Source of the DNA: Pelosinus propionicus DSM 13327
Lineage (GTDB): Bacteria; Bacillota; Negativicutes; DSM-13327
NCBI RefSeq assembly: GCF_900114615.1
Contig: NZ_FOTS01000002.1
Span: forward strand, 110,627 to 174,626
Direction: 5' to 3'
Length of the DNA stretch: 64,000 bases
Shown: positions 53,656 to 63,701 of the stretch, piece by piece
How the letters are laid out: each line of letters starts with the position of its first letter
How positions within the stretch are numbered: the first letter of the stretch is position 1
The notes under the pieces: model-generated
The model's database searches: none
Seen by the model: only the letters and a program-made list of their open reading frames with translations
What the model was told of the DNA's origin: nothing
Program-made: the position numbers and the translations under genes

Positions 53656-55077
53656 TTATGCAGTTATTTCTGATTTTGCCTCTTCTGCTGTATTTTTCAG
53701 GGCACTTTGATCTAAATAATCATACACAGCCTCTTTGTTCTTTCTGAACAAGACATACAAGATCAGATAGACTGCTACTGCAATACCAATTAATACTGGG
53801 GATTGACTGAGGAAAGCTAAAAAGACTAAACCCATCAACGGTTTTCCTAAGATATTAAAGCTGGTAATCAATAAAGCACCTACTGGTAAATGAACGCCTA
53901 CGGATGCACAAATATCAGTGAACATGGGCGCTGTATAGGTACACATATACAAACCAGCACTAAACCAGATGGTACCTGTAATTAGAACTTTGAAAATATT
54001 ACCGTTTACCAGAGGTACAATCCCTTGTACCATGAAAGGCAATGCTAATAAATCAACGACGGGCAATACTTGATTACCTGGTAAAGCGAGGGCCATAAAG
54101 ACCATAATGGGAATGAGAATGATACCGGAAATTAAAGTCGCTGGTTCGCCATAACCAGTCGCATCGTTTACGCCAAGATACCATTTCCGTGATTTACTGC
54201 CGTTCTTAACGGACTTTTTAGCAGCATCCGTTATTGGCAGAAAGGCTTGGGCAAATAAGCCTGCAACTCGAGGAAAGATCGCCATGATCGCACTTGTAGC
54301 AATCCCCATTGTCGCAACCTGCCCCCATGCTGCTAATGTACCTAAGGCTTTGAAATTCCCCATGATGCCGATAAAGATACCTAGCAGTAAACCAAGGGAG
54401 ACAGGTTCACCAAAAAAACCTAATTTTTTTTGCAGCTCCTCAGGACTCAATTTAATTTTATTCAAACCAAAAGCGTTTAATATCGGATCAAAGGCTACCG
54501 TGAACAATGCCGCTTCAATATTATGCATAGCAATAATGGTACAATTAGGGTACTTATAATAGGTTGACCAGCGCTTGGCAATGAGCTCCGCGATGAGCAG
54601 ACTATACATATTTAATAAAATCATACATCCTAAGGATAGGATCATATTTTTAGTTGCCATATAGATCATTGAACCCCATACCATATAGGAGTAGTTATTC
54701 CATAAGTCACCAGGCTGAAATACATCAGTCCATCTGGTCAGAAACAATACTGTCTGTACTAATAATCCAACTCCTAAGAAGATCATACCGGCTTCTGTAG
54801 AGTAAGCTACCAATGCGGTGGCCTGCCAGCCTACATCAAATGCAGGAAGTTGAATCCCCGTATTTTCTACCATGCTTTTAACGACGGGTGTAATAATCGG
54901 CGTAAATGCATTCAACAGAAGTGTAAAACCTTCTAATCCAACTCCAGCATATAAGGCAGCGAAGAAAGCTTTTTTATTATTCACTTTTAATATCTTTGAA
55001 ATAATAAAAATGATAACTGGGACAAATACAGGCGATCCAAAAGTCTGAAAAACCTCTTTTAATGTTTCAAAAAACAT
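53656..55077 (-). CDS. PTS permease IIC, galactitol (Gat) family
   Basis: 473 aa, about 10 to 12 transmembrane segments. Similar to GatC/SgcC-type permeases. Phosphate acceptance goes through the separate IIB and IIA proteins encoded just upstream. It brings in a polyol or sugar with phosphorylation; galactitol itself is not indicated, since no tagatose pathway genes are present. It lies 29 bp after IIB. Substrate: pentitol or related, inferred from AraD and AraM. Confidence 0.85.
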   Translation of the reverse strand: MFFETLKEVFQTFGSPVFVPVIIFIISKILKVNNKKAFFAALYAGVGLEGFTLLLNAFTPIITPVVKSMVENTGIQLPAFDVGWQATALVAYSTEAGMIFLGVGLLVQTVLFLTRWTDVFQPGDLWNNYSYMVWGSMIYMATKNMILSLGCMILLNMYSLLIAELIAKRWSTYYKYPNCTIIAMHNIEAALFTVAFDPILNAFGLNKIKLSPEELQKKLGFFGEPVSLGLLLGIFIGIMGNFKALGTLAAWGQVATMGIATSAIMAIFPRVAGLFAQAFLPITDAAKKSVKNGSKSRKWYLGVNDATGYGEPATLISGIILIPIMVFMALALPGNQVLPVVDLLALPFMVQGIVPLVNGNIFKVLITGTIWFSAGLYMCTYTAPMFTDICASVGVHLPVGALLITSFNILGKPLMGLVFLAFLSQSPVLIGIAVAVYLILYVLFRKNKEAVYDYLDQSALKNTAEEAKSEITA

Positions 55078-55106
55078 ATTGATTTCCCCCTTTAAGTTTA
55101 TTTAGT

Positions 55107-55415
55107 TCAGTATTTACTTTCGATTTCTTTAATGACGCGTACAACCTCTTCCAAAAATTCTTCCTCGCCAAAGCCAGTCAAAAAACCGACGGCATCAATA
55201 GTAGGTACAGGATAGTTACCCTTTGGCAGCGGACTTGTATGGGTGATAAAATCATAATTACCACCTTCGGATAATTGCAGTGCTTCCGTTGGCTTTGCCT
55301 CTGTCGCCGTAATTTTAATTCCTTGCTCCTCCATTGCTTCCTTTAGTTTCTCAGCGATCATTGATGAAGTAACTGTACCAGAACCACACACTGATAGTAC
55401 ATTAAACTTTCTCAT
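55107..55415 (-). CDS. PTS IIB, galactitol family
   Basis: 102 aa. The phospho-cysteine is Cys10 in NVLSVCGSGTVTSSMIAEKL, the typical CGSGxxTS loop. It takes phosphate from IIA and passes it to the sugar during transport by IIC. Located 39 bp downstream of IIA. Confidence 0.93.
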   Translation of the reverse strand: MRKFNVLSVCGSGTVTSSMIAEKLKEAMEEQGIKITATEAKPTEALQLSEGGNYDFITHTSPLPKGNYPVPTIDAVGFLTGFGEEEFLEEVVRVIKEIESKY

Positions 55416-55454
55416 TTCATTTCTCCCTTCTCACTCTTACTTTATTACATTGCC

Positions 55455-55904
55455 TTATTGGTCCAGGCAACTTAATAACTCCGAAATCTCCTCTTTGGAG
55501 CTGGCATCACGAACTTTAATCAGCAGCTCTTTATTCTGAAAGACAGACATTAGATTCTTTAATAATTGAATTTGCAAGTTAGGATCTTTCACAGCTAATA
55601 AAAATACGACTTCTACATTTAATATTTCTTCTGGATTTACCATCGAATGAAATATAGTTGGTTTTTTCAGTGTTGTTATAGCAATAGTCGACCGATTGAC
55701 ATGACCCGAATCCGTATGAGGAATCGCTACACAAAAATCACCTATAGGAAGTCCAGTAGGAAGATTTCTTTCTCTTTCTAATACCGCTTTAATATAACTA
55801 TCCCTAACATAGCCTTTGGCGAACATTAAAGCCCCCAAGTTCTGAATAATCTCATTTGAAGTTTCTGCTTCCATATGTAATATAACTAAATCCAAATCCA
55901 GCAT
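55455..55904 (-). CDS. PTS IIA, fructose/mannitol-type
   Basis: 149 aa. The phospho-histidine lies in FCVAIPHTDSGHVN near residue 62. It receives phosphate from HPr. First gene of the transporter operon, directly behind the regulator gene and a possible sigma-54 promoter (55952-55966). Confidence 0.93.
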   Translation of the reverse strand: MLDLDLVILHMEAETSNEIIQNLGALMFAKGYVRDSYIKAVLERERNLPTGLPIGDFCVAIPHTDSGHVNRSTIAITTLKKPTIFHSMVNPEEILNVEVVFLLAVKDPNLQIQLLKNLMSVFQNKELLIKVRDASSKEEISELLSCLDQ

Positions 55905-55951
55905 AATGTATAACCACTCCTTAAATTAAATATCAATATGTTTAACAAAAA

Positions 55952-55966
55952 TCAGAATGCATACCA
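55952..55966 (-). promoter_or_regulatory. Candidate sigma-54 promoter of the PTS operon
   Basis: On the minus strand TGGTATG-N4-CTGA resembles the -24/-12 pattern TGGCACG-N4-TTGC. The -24 GG is intact, but the -12 GC reads GA, so the match is imperfect. It is placed about 50 bp before the IIA start, as expected for a target of the LevR-type activator encoded upstream. Confidence 0.4.
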
Positions 55967-55975
55967 CTTTTTCTT

Positions 55976-58858
55976 TTATTCCTTCATCTTTTCATAAAGC
56001 ATTTCTTTAAATTGATTCATATCCCTTACCTCTTTCCATTTCTCAATAAATCCTAGATTTAAAAAAGGTTTTAAAAGACTCTTTACAATTTTTTTATCAT
56101 TAATTTTAAATGCAGGTAAGCATACAACATTTACATAACCTCTGCCCCACTGAATCGGCTCTTTTAATTTAGCAACCACAATCGCCGATTTCATAACGAC
56201 ATGGGAGTCACCATGAGGAACAGCAATTCCCCCTTTCAGAAAGGTAGGTGACATCTCTTCACGCTGCACGACAGATTCCAAAAATTCTTTTTTTACATAG
56301 CCTTTGTTAATCAGTAATAAGCACATCACATCGATCAATTCTTTTTGAGAACTCATATCCGATTCAAAAACAAGCAGATCTTCTGTCGGGAAGTCTACCC
56401 ATGCATTCGTTCTTTCGGCATTTAAGAATATATCAAACTCTTTAATACCGCTATCAAGCAAGTAAGGTTCATATACAACAAAGTTCATTCCTTCAATCTC
56501 CGGATTAATGGTTCCTATGATCGCCAATACTTTATATTTTTCCTGAAGCTCTTTTATTTTTTCTTTTAGGCGCTCATCCATAATACCCATTTGAAACACG
56601 GTGACATTGGCATATTTCCTTTCAATTGCCTGCCTAATGTTTTGCGCCGTGCCTTCACCAGTAAGGCACAAGGCAATCAATGCTATTGGTTTGCTGGTTT
56701 CTTCTATGCTCAATAAAGGATAGTTATAGCGTGTCTTCACTAAACTAGAATAAATTTGCATCAAATTATTTTCAGGAATAGATGCCTTGCGCACCGCTTC
56801 TATCACCGTAAGCAAATCTACTCGGTCGAGAGTTTGAGTTGGTATCCCCAGCTTGTCGGTAACCATCTTACCAATGCCTACAAGGGAACCCATGTCCACT
56901 AAAAACAAGATCCCTCTTTCCTCATCCACAATTCTTGAAATCCCAATAATTTTTTCATAGACTACAGATGGACTTTCATCTAAAGGCATATCGATAGCGA
57001 TGGGAAAATTCACATTCAGCAATGCTCTCACTACGTTGATAATTTCCGTAGCAATACGCCCATGTGATACTACAATAACTCCTACCCTGTTTTGAGGCAG
57101 TTTTTTTTGAAGAGCTGCTTTCACATACATGGCAATAAAGCCAATTTCATCTTCAGGTATTTCTACCTTTTTCAATTCCTGCAGCCAGGCAGCAACTTGA
57201 ATGGCAATTTCATATTCTTTAATAAAATCTTTTTTTATTTTTGCTAAATTGATGTTAATAATTTGCTGTTTCAATCGGACTCGTTTGATGGTTTCATTCA
57301 GATGGATGGCTAAGTAAATAAAGATATTTTCATTAATGTCATTATGCATATGTTCATTCAACAATAGCAGCCTTACTTTTTTCACCAAATCAATTATGTC
57401 TTTATCTACGATATTTACTAATTCATTTAAAGAGAAGTATTTGTGATGGCTTGTAGATTTCGGTTCAAGATTACTAAATTTATTGATAATAAAAGTCCAT
57501 AATATTTCTTCTACTTCTGAAAAATCGATATGCAGTTTGCTTAATTCATAATACTTCTTCTCAATCTGCCGATAAAAATCTTCCGGCAGCAGGCTTTCAC
57601 CATCTTGATTTCGTTTCATTATATTCACGTGATTCCTAAGGAAGGGGATAAACAACATATCCTGTATATAATTTCTGATTTCTAAAATATTAATATCTTC
57701 TAAAATAAAATCATGCTGAATGCTGTTGGTTTCTAATATATCCTCATACCCGATACTGATAATGTCTTGATTCTTTCCTATGTTTTTCATAAAGGCTCTA
57801 GCGCAAACCACTTGGATTGTACTTTTTAATTGACCAATGTTGCCGCTAAATCGCTTTAATGTTAAAATTTCGATTACTTTCGACTGCACGAAGATTTTCA
57901 CATGAATTCGATTGCATTCCTGTTGGAGAAATTCATAGATAATCTCAACTTTTTCAACGAAAGCACGTTCATGCAGGGATGGAATCGAAATGATCATGGG
58001 TATACGTCTTCTGAAACTTAACAGTAAGCTTGATTCCAAATTTTCTGTAGTAGCACCAATAAAGAGGATTTTTACTTTTCTTTCATCTCTGGTTTCACCT
58101 AATCTTCTGAATTGTCCCCGATCTAATATTGAAAAAAGAATTTCTTGACCTTTCGGCGGCAGCCTATGGATTTCATCTAAAAATAAAATACCGTTATCAG
58201 CATGCTCTACCAGTCCCTCCGTATCATTATCAGCACCGGTAAAAGCACCCTTTTTGTAGCCATATAATAGCGACAAAAGAAGCTGGGGATTGTCACTGTA
58301 ATCGGCACAGTTGAAAACGATAAATGGTATATTGTCAGCTATGATTTGCTGCTGCTTTGCAAAATGGTACATACATTCAGCAAATTGCGTTTTACCAACG
58401 CCGCTTTCCCCGATAATCAGCGTAGATAACCCGAAAGGAGGATATAAGATTGCTGATTTTGATTGTGTAATACTTTGTTCCAAGCTTCCATCATGGCCCA
58501 CCAAATTTGAAAAAGGATCTTGCATTACGTGGATCTCCTCTTGTACTTGTAATTCACTGCTATTTACTTCACTGAAGAATTCTTCTACTACATGTCTGGA
58601 TATATCAAAGCCAGACTCCATTAGCTTCTTCGTAAGTTCAGCAATGTTTAACTTTCCATTTTGGGCTATGATTCTTTCCATCGCTTTTTTCAAATGAGGT
58701 CGTCGCCGTTCTCTTGAATTGCCAATCCCTAATTCTTTGCGTAAAATAGTAATTTGTTCCCTTGTAGTAGATAGCATTTTCCCTAATTTTGCATCTGTAA
58801 ATGGTTCCTTTCCATTTTCCGTTTTTATAATACTTAACATCTTATCCTTTACATCCAT
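55976..58858 (-). CDS. LevR-type sigma-54-dependent transcriptional activator with PRD and PTS domains
   Basis: 960 aa from the ATG at 58858 (AGAGGGG upstream). An N-terminal HTH-like region (1-100) is followed by the AAA+ domain with Walker A GESGVGKT (about 150-157), the sigma-54 contact loop GAFTGA (204-209) and Walker B GILFLDEIHRLP. Then come a PRD (HLNETIKRVR), an EIIA-Man-like domain (VIVVSHGRIATEI, histidine), a second PRD/EIIB-like part and a C-terminal EIIA-like domain (GGIAVPHGDSHVV). PTS phosphorylation tunes its activity. Target: the PTS operon. Confidence 0.92.
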   Translation of the reverse strand: MDVKDKMLSIIKTENGKEPFTDAKLGKMLSTTREQITILRKELGIGNSRERRRPHLKKAMERIIAQNGKLNIAELTKKLMESGFDISRHVVEEFFSEVNSSELQVQEEIHVMQDPFSNLVGHDGSLEQSITQSKSAILYPPFGLSTLIIGESGVGKTQFAECMYHFAKQQQIIADNIPFIVFNCADYSDNPQLLLSLLYGYKKGAFTGADNDTEGLVEHADNGILFLDEIHRLPPKGQEILFSILDRGQFRRLGETRDERKVKILFIGATTENLESSLLLSFRRRIPMIISIPSLHERAFVEKVEIIYEFLQQECNRIHVKIFVQSKVIEILTLKRFSGNIGQLKSTIQVVCARAFMKNIGKNQDIISIGYEDILETNSIQHDFILEDINILEIRNYIQDMLFIPFLRNHVNIMKRNQDGESLLPEDFYRQIEKKYYELSKLHIDFSEVEEILWTFIINKFSNLEPKSTSHHKYFSLNELVNIVDKDIIDLVKKVRLLLLNEHMHNDINENIFIYLAIHLNETIKRVRLKQQIININLAKIKKDFIKEYEIAIQVAAWLQELKKVEIPEDEIGFIAMYVKAALQKKLPQNRVGVIVVSHGRIATEIINVVRALLNVNFPIAIDMPLDESPSVVYEKIIGISRIVDEERGILFLVDMGSLVGIGKMVTDKLGIPTQTLDRVDLLTVIEAVRKASIPENNLMQIYSSLVKTRYNYPLLSIEETSKPIALIALCLTGEGTAQNIRQAIERKYANVTVFQMGIMDERLKEKIKELQEKYKVLAIIGTINPEIEGMNFVVYEPYLLDSGIKEFDIFLNAERTNAWVDFPTEDLLVFESDMSSQKELIDVMCLLLINKGYVKKEFLESVVQREEMSPTFLKGGIAVPHGDSHVVMKSAIVVAKLKEPIQWGRGYVNVVCLPAFKINDKKIVKSLLKPFLNLGFIEKWKEVRDMNQFKEMLYEKMKE

Positions 58859-59321
58859 TACAAAACCCCTCTTCTGCTTATATAATACGCAAGTCCCGTG
58901 CCATACAAAAAATGATTTTTCAGATCGCCGCAATCAGTATTTTCTCTGTACCCAAGTGACTTTTCACCATTTTCTGAATATTTTATACCAATCTTCAATA
59001 TCAAATGAAGATTGGTAATCTACACGAAAATTCCAGTGGATACAAAAAATAAAAACTCATCGGAATCTCCAGATAATGGTTGAGAAACTACCCAAACACA
59101 TTATATAACGATTCCCATGAGTCAAAAAGATTGTATTATAGAAACAAAAGTTTAGCCCACGCTGCTATAATAGCAGCGTTAAGTGCCATATGATCTGCTC
59201 ACCTCACCACTTACTTTTCTCATTATTATAGATGAGTCCAGTATATTATCTTCCCAAAAAGGGAACTTAGACCTAGAACCTAACAACAAAACAGATGTTG
59301 TTAGGTTCTAATCTGGCTATT
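58859..59321. other. Gene-free interval with inverted repeats
   Basis: About 460 bp between the sigma-54 activator and the carboxylate transporter. TACCAATCTTCA with TGAAGATTGGTA (58986-59017) is a strong inverted repeat upstream of the activator gene, possibly an operator. AGAACCTAACAAC with GTTGTTAGGTTCT (59275-59309) lies just downstream of the transporter stop and is its probable terminator. No ORF is supported. Confidence 0.5.
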
Positions 59322-60758
59322 TTAATATAGCCCAAGCCACTTCCAATAAGTCATTGCACACAAACCATACACTAAACATGCTACAGTACAGATAATAAAT
59401 CCAACCTTAGGAAAATCTCCAACTTTTAATTTCCCAGTTCCATAGATAAGAATATTAGGTAAAGTGTTGTAGAACATCAACAGAGGATATCCACCAATAA
59501 TCATACCTGCTGGCAAGGCAAAGATAATCGGATTTATATTCACCACCTGAGCCATACCAATCACGATAGGTAAAAATGCTGTTGCCATCGCAGTTGTTCC
59601 TACAAACAATATATGCATGTATTGAATAACAAACATGATAAGTACCAGCATTAAAATCACAGAGAAACTTGATAAACCTAAACCGTGAAATATGGTTACA
59701 GCCAACCACTTTGCCGCCCCAGTTTTCATAAGCATTTCTCCTAAACTAATTCCCCCACCAGCGACAAATATGATTTGCCAAGAAATTCCTTTGTTGGCAT
59801 CCTCCCAAGTCAAGAAGCCAATTTTAGGCAGAAATAATAATGTAACTCCCACCAAGCAGGCAATCGTCGTATCAATTTTTGTTATTCCACCAGTTATCCA
59901 CAGACCAACAACAACCGTGAATACAACTAAAGCTCTTATTTCATTACTTGTTATAGCACCAAGCTCTTTTAGCTTTTCCTTTACATAGATTTCACCACCA
60001 GGTAAGTTATCAATTTCCGCTGGATAATACTTTTGGATGACCCACCAAGCAAAAAATGTCATTAGTAGAGCTGGGGGAAAACCATAGAGTAACCACTCTC
60101 CAAAATTGATCCCATGACCGCTAATTTTAGTGATAAAATCAACCGTAACTGGATTAGGCACTGTCGCCGTTAAAATCCCTGCACTAATGGTAGCGTTGGT
60201 AAAAGCTAAAGTAAGCAGCAAATTAACAGCAAAATTAGTACGTCCTTCTTTACCAAATACATTAATGATACCAATACAAACTGGCAGCAGAATTGCCGTA
60301 CGTGCCGTTGAAGACGGAACCAAAAAAGCCAATACAATATTAACTAAGACAATTCCAAGGGTGATTCTCGTACTACTAGTCCCTACTGCCTCCATGATTT
60401 TATAGGTCATCCTTTCAGCAAGCTTTGATTTAACCATAGCTGCTGCTAAAACGAAGGCCCCGACGATCAGATAAACCGAAGTAGACGCAAATCCCAGCAA
60501 TGCTCCGGTTGGCTTTTCGATTCCCATCAATACCGCTAGAGGAACAATCGCTAAACTGGTAATGGGTAGTGGAATGGATTCCGTCAGATATAACACGAAT
60601 ATCCCAGAAAATAAGGCTAATGCCTTATGAGCAACAATGGATAATTGGGGAGGAGCTTGTAGCATCAAGACAAAAATGGTCGTCAAAATTGCTACCGGTA
60701 GCCCTAATCTTTTTTTCCATTCTTCAAAAGATACTTTTTTTATAGAACTTATATGCAT
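59322..60758 (-). CDS. DASS (SLC13) family anion:sodium symporter/exchanger
   Basis: 478 aa, about 12 transmembrane segments. Family motifs: LFLVPSSTARTAILLPV-like segment (written VPSSTARTA in the sequence) and the second SNT-like half AGGGISLGEMLMKTG. Members carry succinate, malate, citrate or 2-oxoglutarate. It lies 247 bp downstream of the kor operon, and dicarboxylate supply to a 2-oxoacid oxidoreductase is plausible. Substrate not determined. Confidence 0.87.
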   Translation of the reverse strand: MHISSIKKVSFEEWKKRLGLPVAILTTIFVLMLQAPPQLSIVAHKALALFSGIFVLYLTESIPLPITSLAIVPLAVLMGIEKPTGALLGFASTSVYLIVGAFVLAAAMVKSKLAERMTYKIMEAVGTSSTRITLGIVLVNIVLAFLVPSSTARTAILLPVCIGIINVFGKEGRTNFAVNLLLTLAFTNATISAGILTATVPNPVTVDFITKISGHGINFGEWLLYGFPPALLMTFFAWWVIQKYYPAEIDNLPGGEIYVKEKLKELGAITSNEIRALVVFTVVVGLWITGGITKIDTTIACLVGVTLLFLPKIGFLTWEDANKGISWQIIFVAGGGISLGEMLMKTGAAKWLAVTIFHGLGLSSFSVILMLVLIMFVIQYMHILFVGTTAMATAFLPIVIGMAQVVNINPIIFALPAGMIIGGYPLLMFYNTLPNILIYGTGKLKVGDFPKVGFIICTVACLVYGLCAMTYWKWLGLY

Positions 60759-61005
60759 AAATAAAGTCTCCTCTCATATGAATAATTTCACTTCTGCTTA
60801 ATCTATAAACAAGATTGCTAAAACCCTTTACTGTAAGCACCAGAAACAAACTCTGAAAATTTAGTGATTTCCGACTATAACATTCTGCAGAAAGAAAATT
60901 ACTTAAATATAAAAATAACTTTGCCTTGAAAGTATTTTTAATTTAATGCTAACTTGTCCTACTTTCAAAGCAAAGCTTCTTTTCTATGGGGTCTTGCTGC
61001 CACTA

Positions 61006-61527
61006 TTACTTAATAGAATCGTAGCCAATTTGCAAAGCCTTCATATTTTTTTCGATAGTAGCTTTTGGTACTCTTTTCGCAACAGCCTTTTGAATCGTTT
61101 CAAAAGACACTACACCAGTTACTTTCACTAAAAGGCCTAAGGCAACAATGTTTGTAAACAAATCTTTTCCCAATTCCTCTACAGCCAGCCGGGTTAAGGG
61201 TACCTTGACTATACTAGGATGAATAGGAGACTCAGGTACTAAATCCTCATCAATGATAAGGATACCATTACCACAAAGATCGGATGAATATCTATCTGCC
61301 GCTTGTTGGGTCAGAGCTAACACCACATCTGGCTTTACTACTTTAGGATGATAAATGAACTGCTCAGATATAATAACCTCCGCCTTAGAAGCACCACCTC
61401 GTGCTTCTGGTCCATAAGACTGGGATTGTACTGATTCCTTATTTTCCATGATGGCTGCTTCTGCCAAAATGATCGCAGCAGTAATTACGCCTTGACCACC
61501 AGATCCGCATAATCGTAGTTGTTGCAT
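61006..61527 (-). CDS. korC: 2-oxoacid:ferredoxin oxidoreductase gamma subunit
   Basis: 173 aa. The N-terminus LRLCGSGGQGVITAAIILAEAA and SYGPEARGGASKAEVIIS are hallmarks of the gamma domain of pyruvate/2-oxoglutarate:ferredoxin oxidoreductases. Overlaps korB by one base. Last gene of the four-gene operon. Subunit type and gene order (D-A-B-C) point to a KorDABC enzyme, 2-oxoglutarate being the likeliest substrate. Confidence 0.92.
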   Translation of the reverse strand: MQQLRLCGSGGQGVITAAIILAEAAIMENKESVQSQSYGPEARGGASKAEVIISEQFIYHPKVVKPDVVLALTQQAADRYSSDLCGNGILIIDEDLVPESPIHPSIVKVPLTRLAVEELGKDLFTNIVALGLLVKVTGVVSFETIQKAVAKRVPKATIEKNMKALQIGYDSIK

Positions 61528-62342
61528 TATTTTCCCTCCTGGGCCAATTTAATGACTTTAGCATATTCTGCGCTATATTCTGGGGCTGTTTTTTGATATA
61601 AAATACCGATTGGGAATTTATCACCTTTTTGATCTTCCGCTAGTTTTTCATAAGCAGTTAAAGGAACTGCGCTTTCACTCATCCATTTCAGCATTCCTGC
61701 CGCATCACCCATTTTATTTCTCCGTCCATAGGAAATAGGACACTGGGTAATGGCTTCAACCAAGGAAAATCCATTATTCGATATCCCTTGGGCAATTAGG
61801 TCTACAAGGGGTTTTGCATGAAAAGCAGTGCCACGAGCAATATAGCTAGCACCAGCAGCTTTCGCAAGTTTACAGGGATCAAAGGCTGTATCAACGCTTC
61901 CGAAAGGAGCCGTTGTCGCCTTTTTGCCTGTCGGTGTAAGAGGAGAGGCTTGCCCTCCAGTCATGCCATAAATGTTGTTGTTAAACAATACCACCGTTAA
62001 GTCAATATTTCGTCTGGCACCGTGAATAAAATGATTACCGCCAATGGCTGTACAATCTCCATCACCAGTGATTACAATGACTTTCAGTTTAGGATTTGCC
62101 AATTTAATGCCCGTGGCAAAGGGAATTGCCCTTCCGTGAGCTGTATGCAAAGTATCAAAATTCATATAACCAGAAGCTCTGGATGAGCAGCCGATACCAG
62201 ATACGATAACTGTATTATCTTGATCAAGTCCTAATTGTTCTGCAGCTTTTGCAATGGACTTCATGATTATTCCATTACCACAGCCTGGGCACCAAATATG
62301 TGGCAGTCGATTCATTCGGAAATATTTTTCATAGCTTCTCAT
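61527..62342 (-). CDS. korB: 2-oxoacid:ferredoxin oxidoreductase beta subunit (TPP)
   Basis: 271 aa. The TPP-binding motif is VIVITGDGDCTAIGGNHFIHGARRN, followed by the NNNIYGMTGGQASPLTPTG stretch. CPGCGNGI at the N-terminus supplies cysteines. It forms the catalytic thiamine site with KorA. Overlaps korA by 4 bp (ATGA). The KorB rather than PorB type is supported by the size and the ITQCPISYGRRN stretch. Confidence 0.94.
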   Translation of the reverse strand: MRSYEKYFRMNRLPHIWCPGCGNGIIMKSIAKAAEQLGLDQDNTVIVSGIGCSSRASGYMNFDTLHTAHGRAIPFATGIKLANPKLKVIVITGDGDCTAIGGNHFIHGARRNIDLTVVLFNNNIYGMTGGQASPLTPTGKKATTAPFGSVDTAFDPCKLAKAAGASYIARGTAFHAKPLVDLIAQGISNNGFSLVEAITQCPISYGRRNKMGDAAGMLKWMSESAVPLTAYEKLAEDQKGDKFPIGILYQKTAPEYSAEYAKVIKLAQEGK

Positions 62343-63487
62343 TTTACCACCTCCGCTGCAAGTTCTTCGATTGCTGTGCTTATTTCCTGGGGCGTAAATA
62401 TTTCTGTATTGTATTTGGGAAGGGAAATTACTGTTGCTTGTCCTGCAGCAGCACGTTCAACTTCTAAGACTAGTTGTCCATAGTTCATTTCCGGTACGAG
62501 GATCTTTTTAACTTTTTTCGCTACTTTTTTTACAATCTTATCTGCAAATGGCCAGATAGTCATCAAGCGGACCATCCCCACTTTAATTCCTTGCTTCCGG
62601 GCAAGTTCAACAGCGGCATAGGCGGTACGAGCCGTTCCACCATAAGCCAAAACTGCATATTCAGCATCTTCCATGAAAAATTCATCATAATGGGTGATCT
62701 GCTCTTGAACTCTAGAAATTTTTTCATGCAATCGTTTAATGGTATCCTCTGTTACTTGAGCGCTACCAGTTGGGAATCCAGTTTCATCATGAACAAGTCC
62801 AGTAACATGAATATGATGTCCAGTTCCGAAATCTGCAGGGTTTGGCACTAGATCTGCCATCGGAGTATATGGTTTATACCCCTCTTCTCTGGTACAACTT
62901 GGCTTACGGCGAGGATATATTTCTATATCTTCAGCTTTCGGCAATACAACTTTTTCTCGCATGTGACCTACTACTTCATCCAGCAAAATAATGACAGGGG
63001 TACGAAACCGCTCTGCATAATTTACGGCCATTACTGCCACATCAAACGATTCTCGAACATTCCAAGGAGATAACGCAATCATAGGATGATCACCATGAGT
63101 TCCCCAACGAGCCTGCATCACATCTCCTTGTGCAGGTGATGTCGGCTGACCTGTCGCTGGGCCTAACCGCTGGACATTAGCGATGACAATTGGTATTTCT
63201 GCAATACAGCCGTAACCAATTAATTCTTGTTTGAGAGAAAACCCTGGTCCGGAAGTCGCTGTAAGGGCTTTTCTGCCACCTAACGCTGCACCTAATACGA
63301 CTGCAATCCCAGCGATTTCATCTTCCATTTGAATGAAAGTACCACCTAGAGCTGGAAGTTCTTTTGCCATGATTTCGGCAATCTCTGTGGAAGGCGTGAT
63401 TGGATATCCCCCAAAAAAATTCACACCCGCAGCCATTGCACCTTCTGCACAAGCTTCATTGCCTTGCATTAATCTTGCTTCACTCAT
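62339..63487 (-). CDS. korA: 2-oxoacid:ferredoxin oxidoreductase alpha subunit
   Basis: 382 aa. MQGNEACAEGAMAAGVNFFGGYPITPSTEIAE is the KorA start, and TATSGPGFSLKQELIGY is the family TPP-domain II motif. It overlaps korD and korB by 4 bp each. The enzyme converts 2-oxoglutarate and CoA to succinyl-CoA and CO2 with reduction of ferredoxin, or works in reverse during anaerobic growth. Confidence 0.94.
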   Translation of the reverse strand: MSEARLMQGNEACAEGAMAAGVNFFGGYPITPSTEIAEIMAKELPALGGTFIQMEDEIAGIAVVLGAALGGRKALTATSGPGFSLKQELIGYGCIAEIPIVIANVQRLGPATGQPTSPAQGDVMQARWGTHGDHPMIALSPWNVRESFDVAVMAVNYAERFRTPVIILLDEVVGHMREKVVLPKAEDIEIYPRRKPSCTREEGYKPYTPMADLVPNPADFGTGHHIHVTGLVHDETGFPTGSAQVTEDTIKRLHEKISRVQEQITHYDEFFMEDAEYAVLAYGGTARTAYAAVELARKQGIKVGMVRLMTIWPFADKIVKKVAKKVKKILVPEMNYGQLVLEVERAAAGQATVISLPKYNTEIFTPQEISTAIEELAAEVVK

Positions 63488-63684
63488 TTTTCCACCTTCT
63501 TTTCAACATAAATTGCATAATCAGGACACCGAAGTTCACATTGTCCACAATTGATACAGCCTTTTTCATCCACTACATACACTTTTCCCAGGGTATCTAA
63601 TGCTAGAATTTTCTTCGGGCAAAAAGCTACACAGATATTACAGCCTTTACACCGCTCTTTAACTACTGTGATTTCAATTCCCAT
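63484..63684 (-). CDS. korD: 2-oxoacid:ferredoxin oxidoreductase delta subunit (ferredoxin)
   Basis: 66 aa with two 4Fe-4S motifs, CKGCNICVAFCP and CINCGQCELRCP. It passes electrons from the TPP centre to external ferredoxin. First gene of the kor operon; GAGGAGG site upstream. The stop overlaps the korA start (ATGA). Confidence 0.94.
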   Translation of the reverse strand: MGIEITVVKERCKGCNICVAFCPKKILALDTLGKVYVVDEKGCINCGQCELRCPDYAIYVEKKVEK

Positions 63685-63701
63685 AACTGTCCTCCTCGTA
63701 T

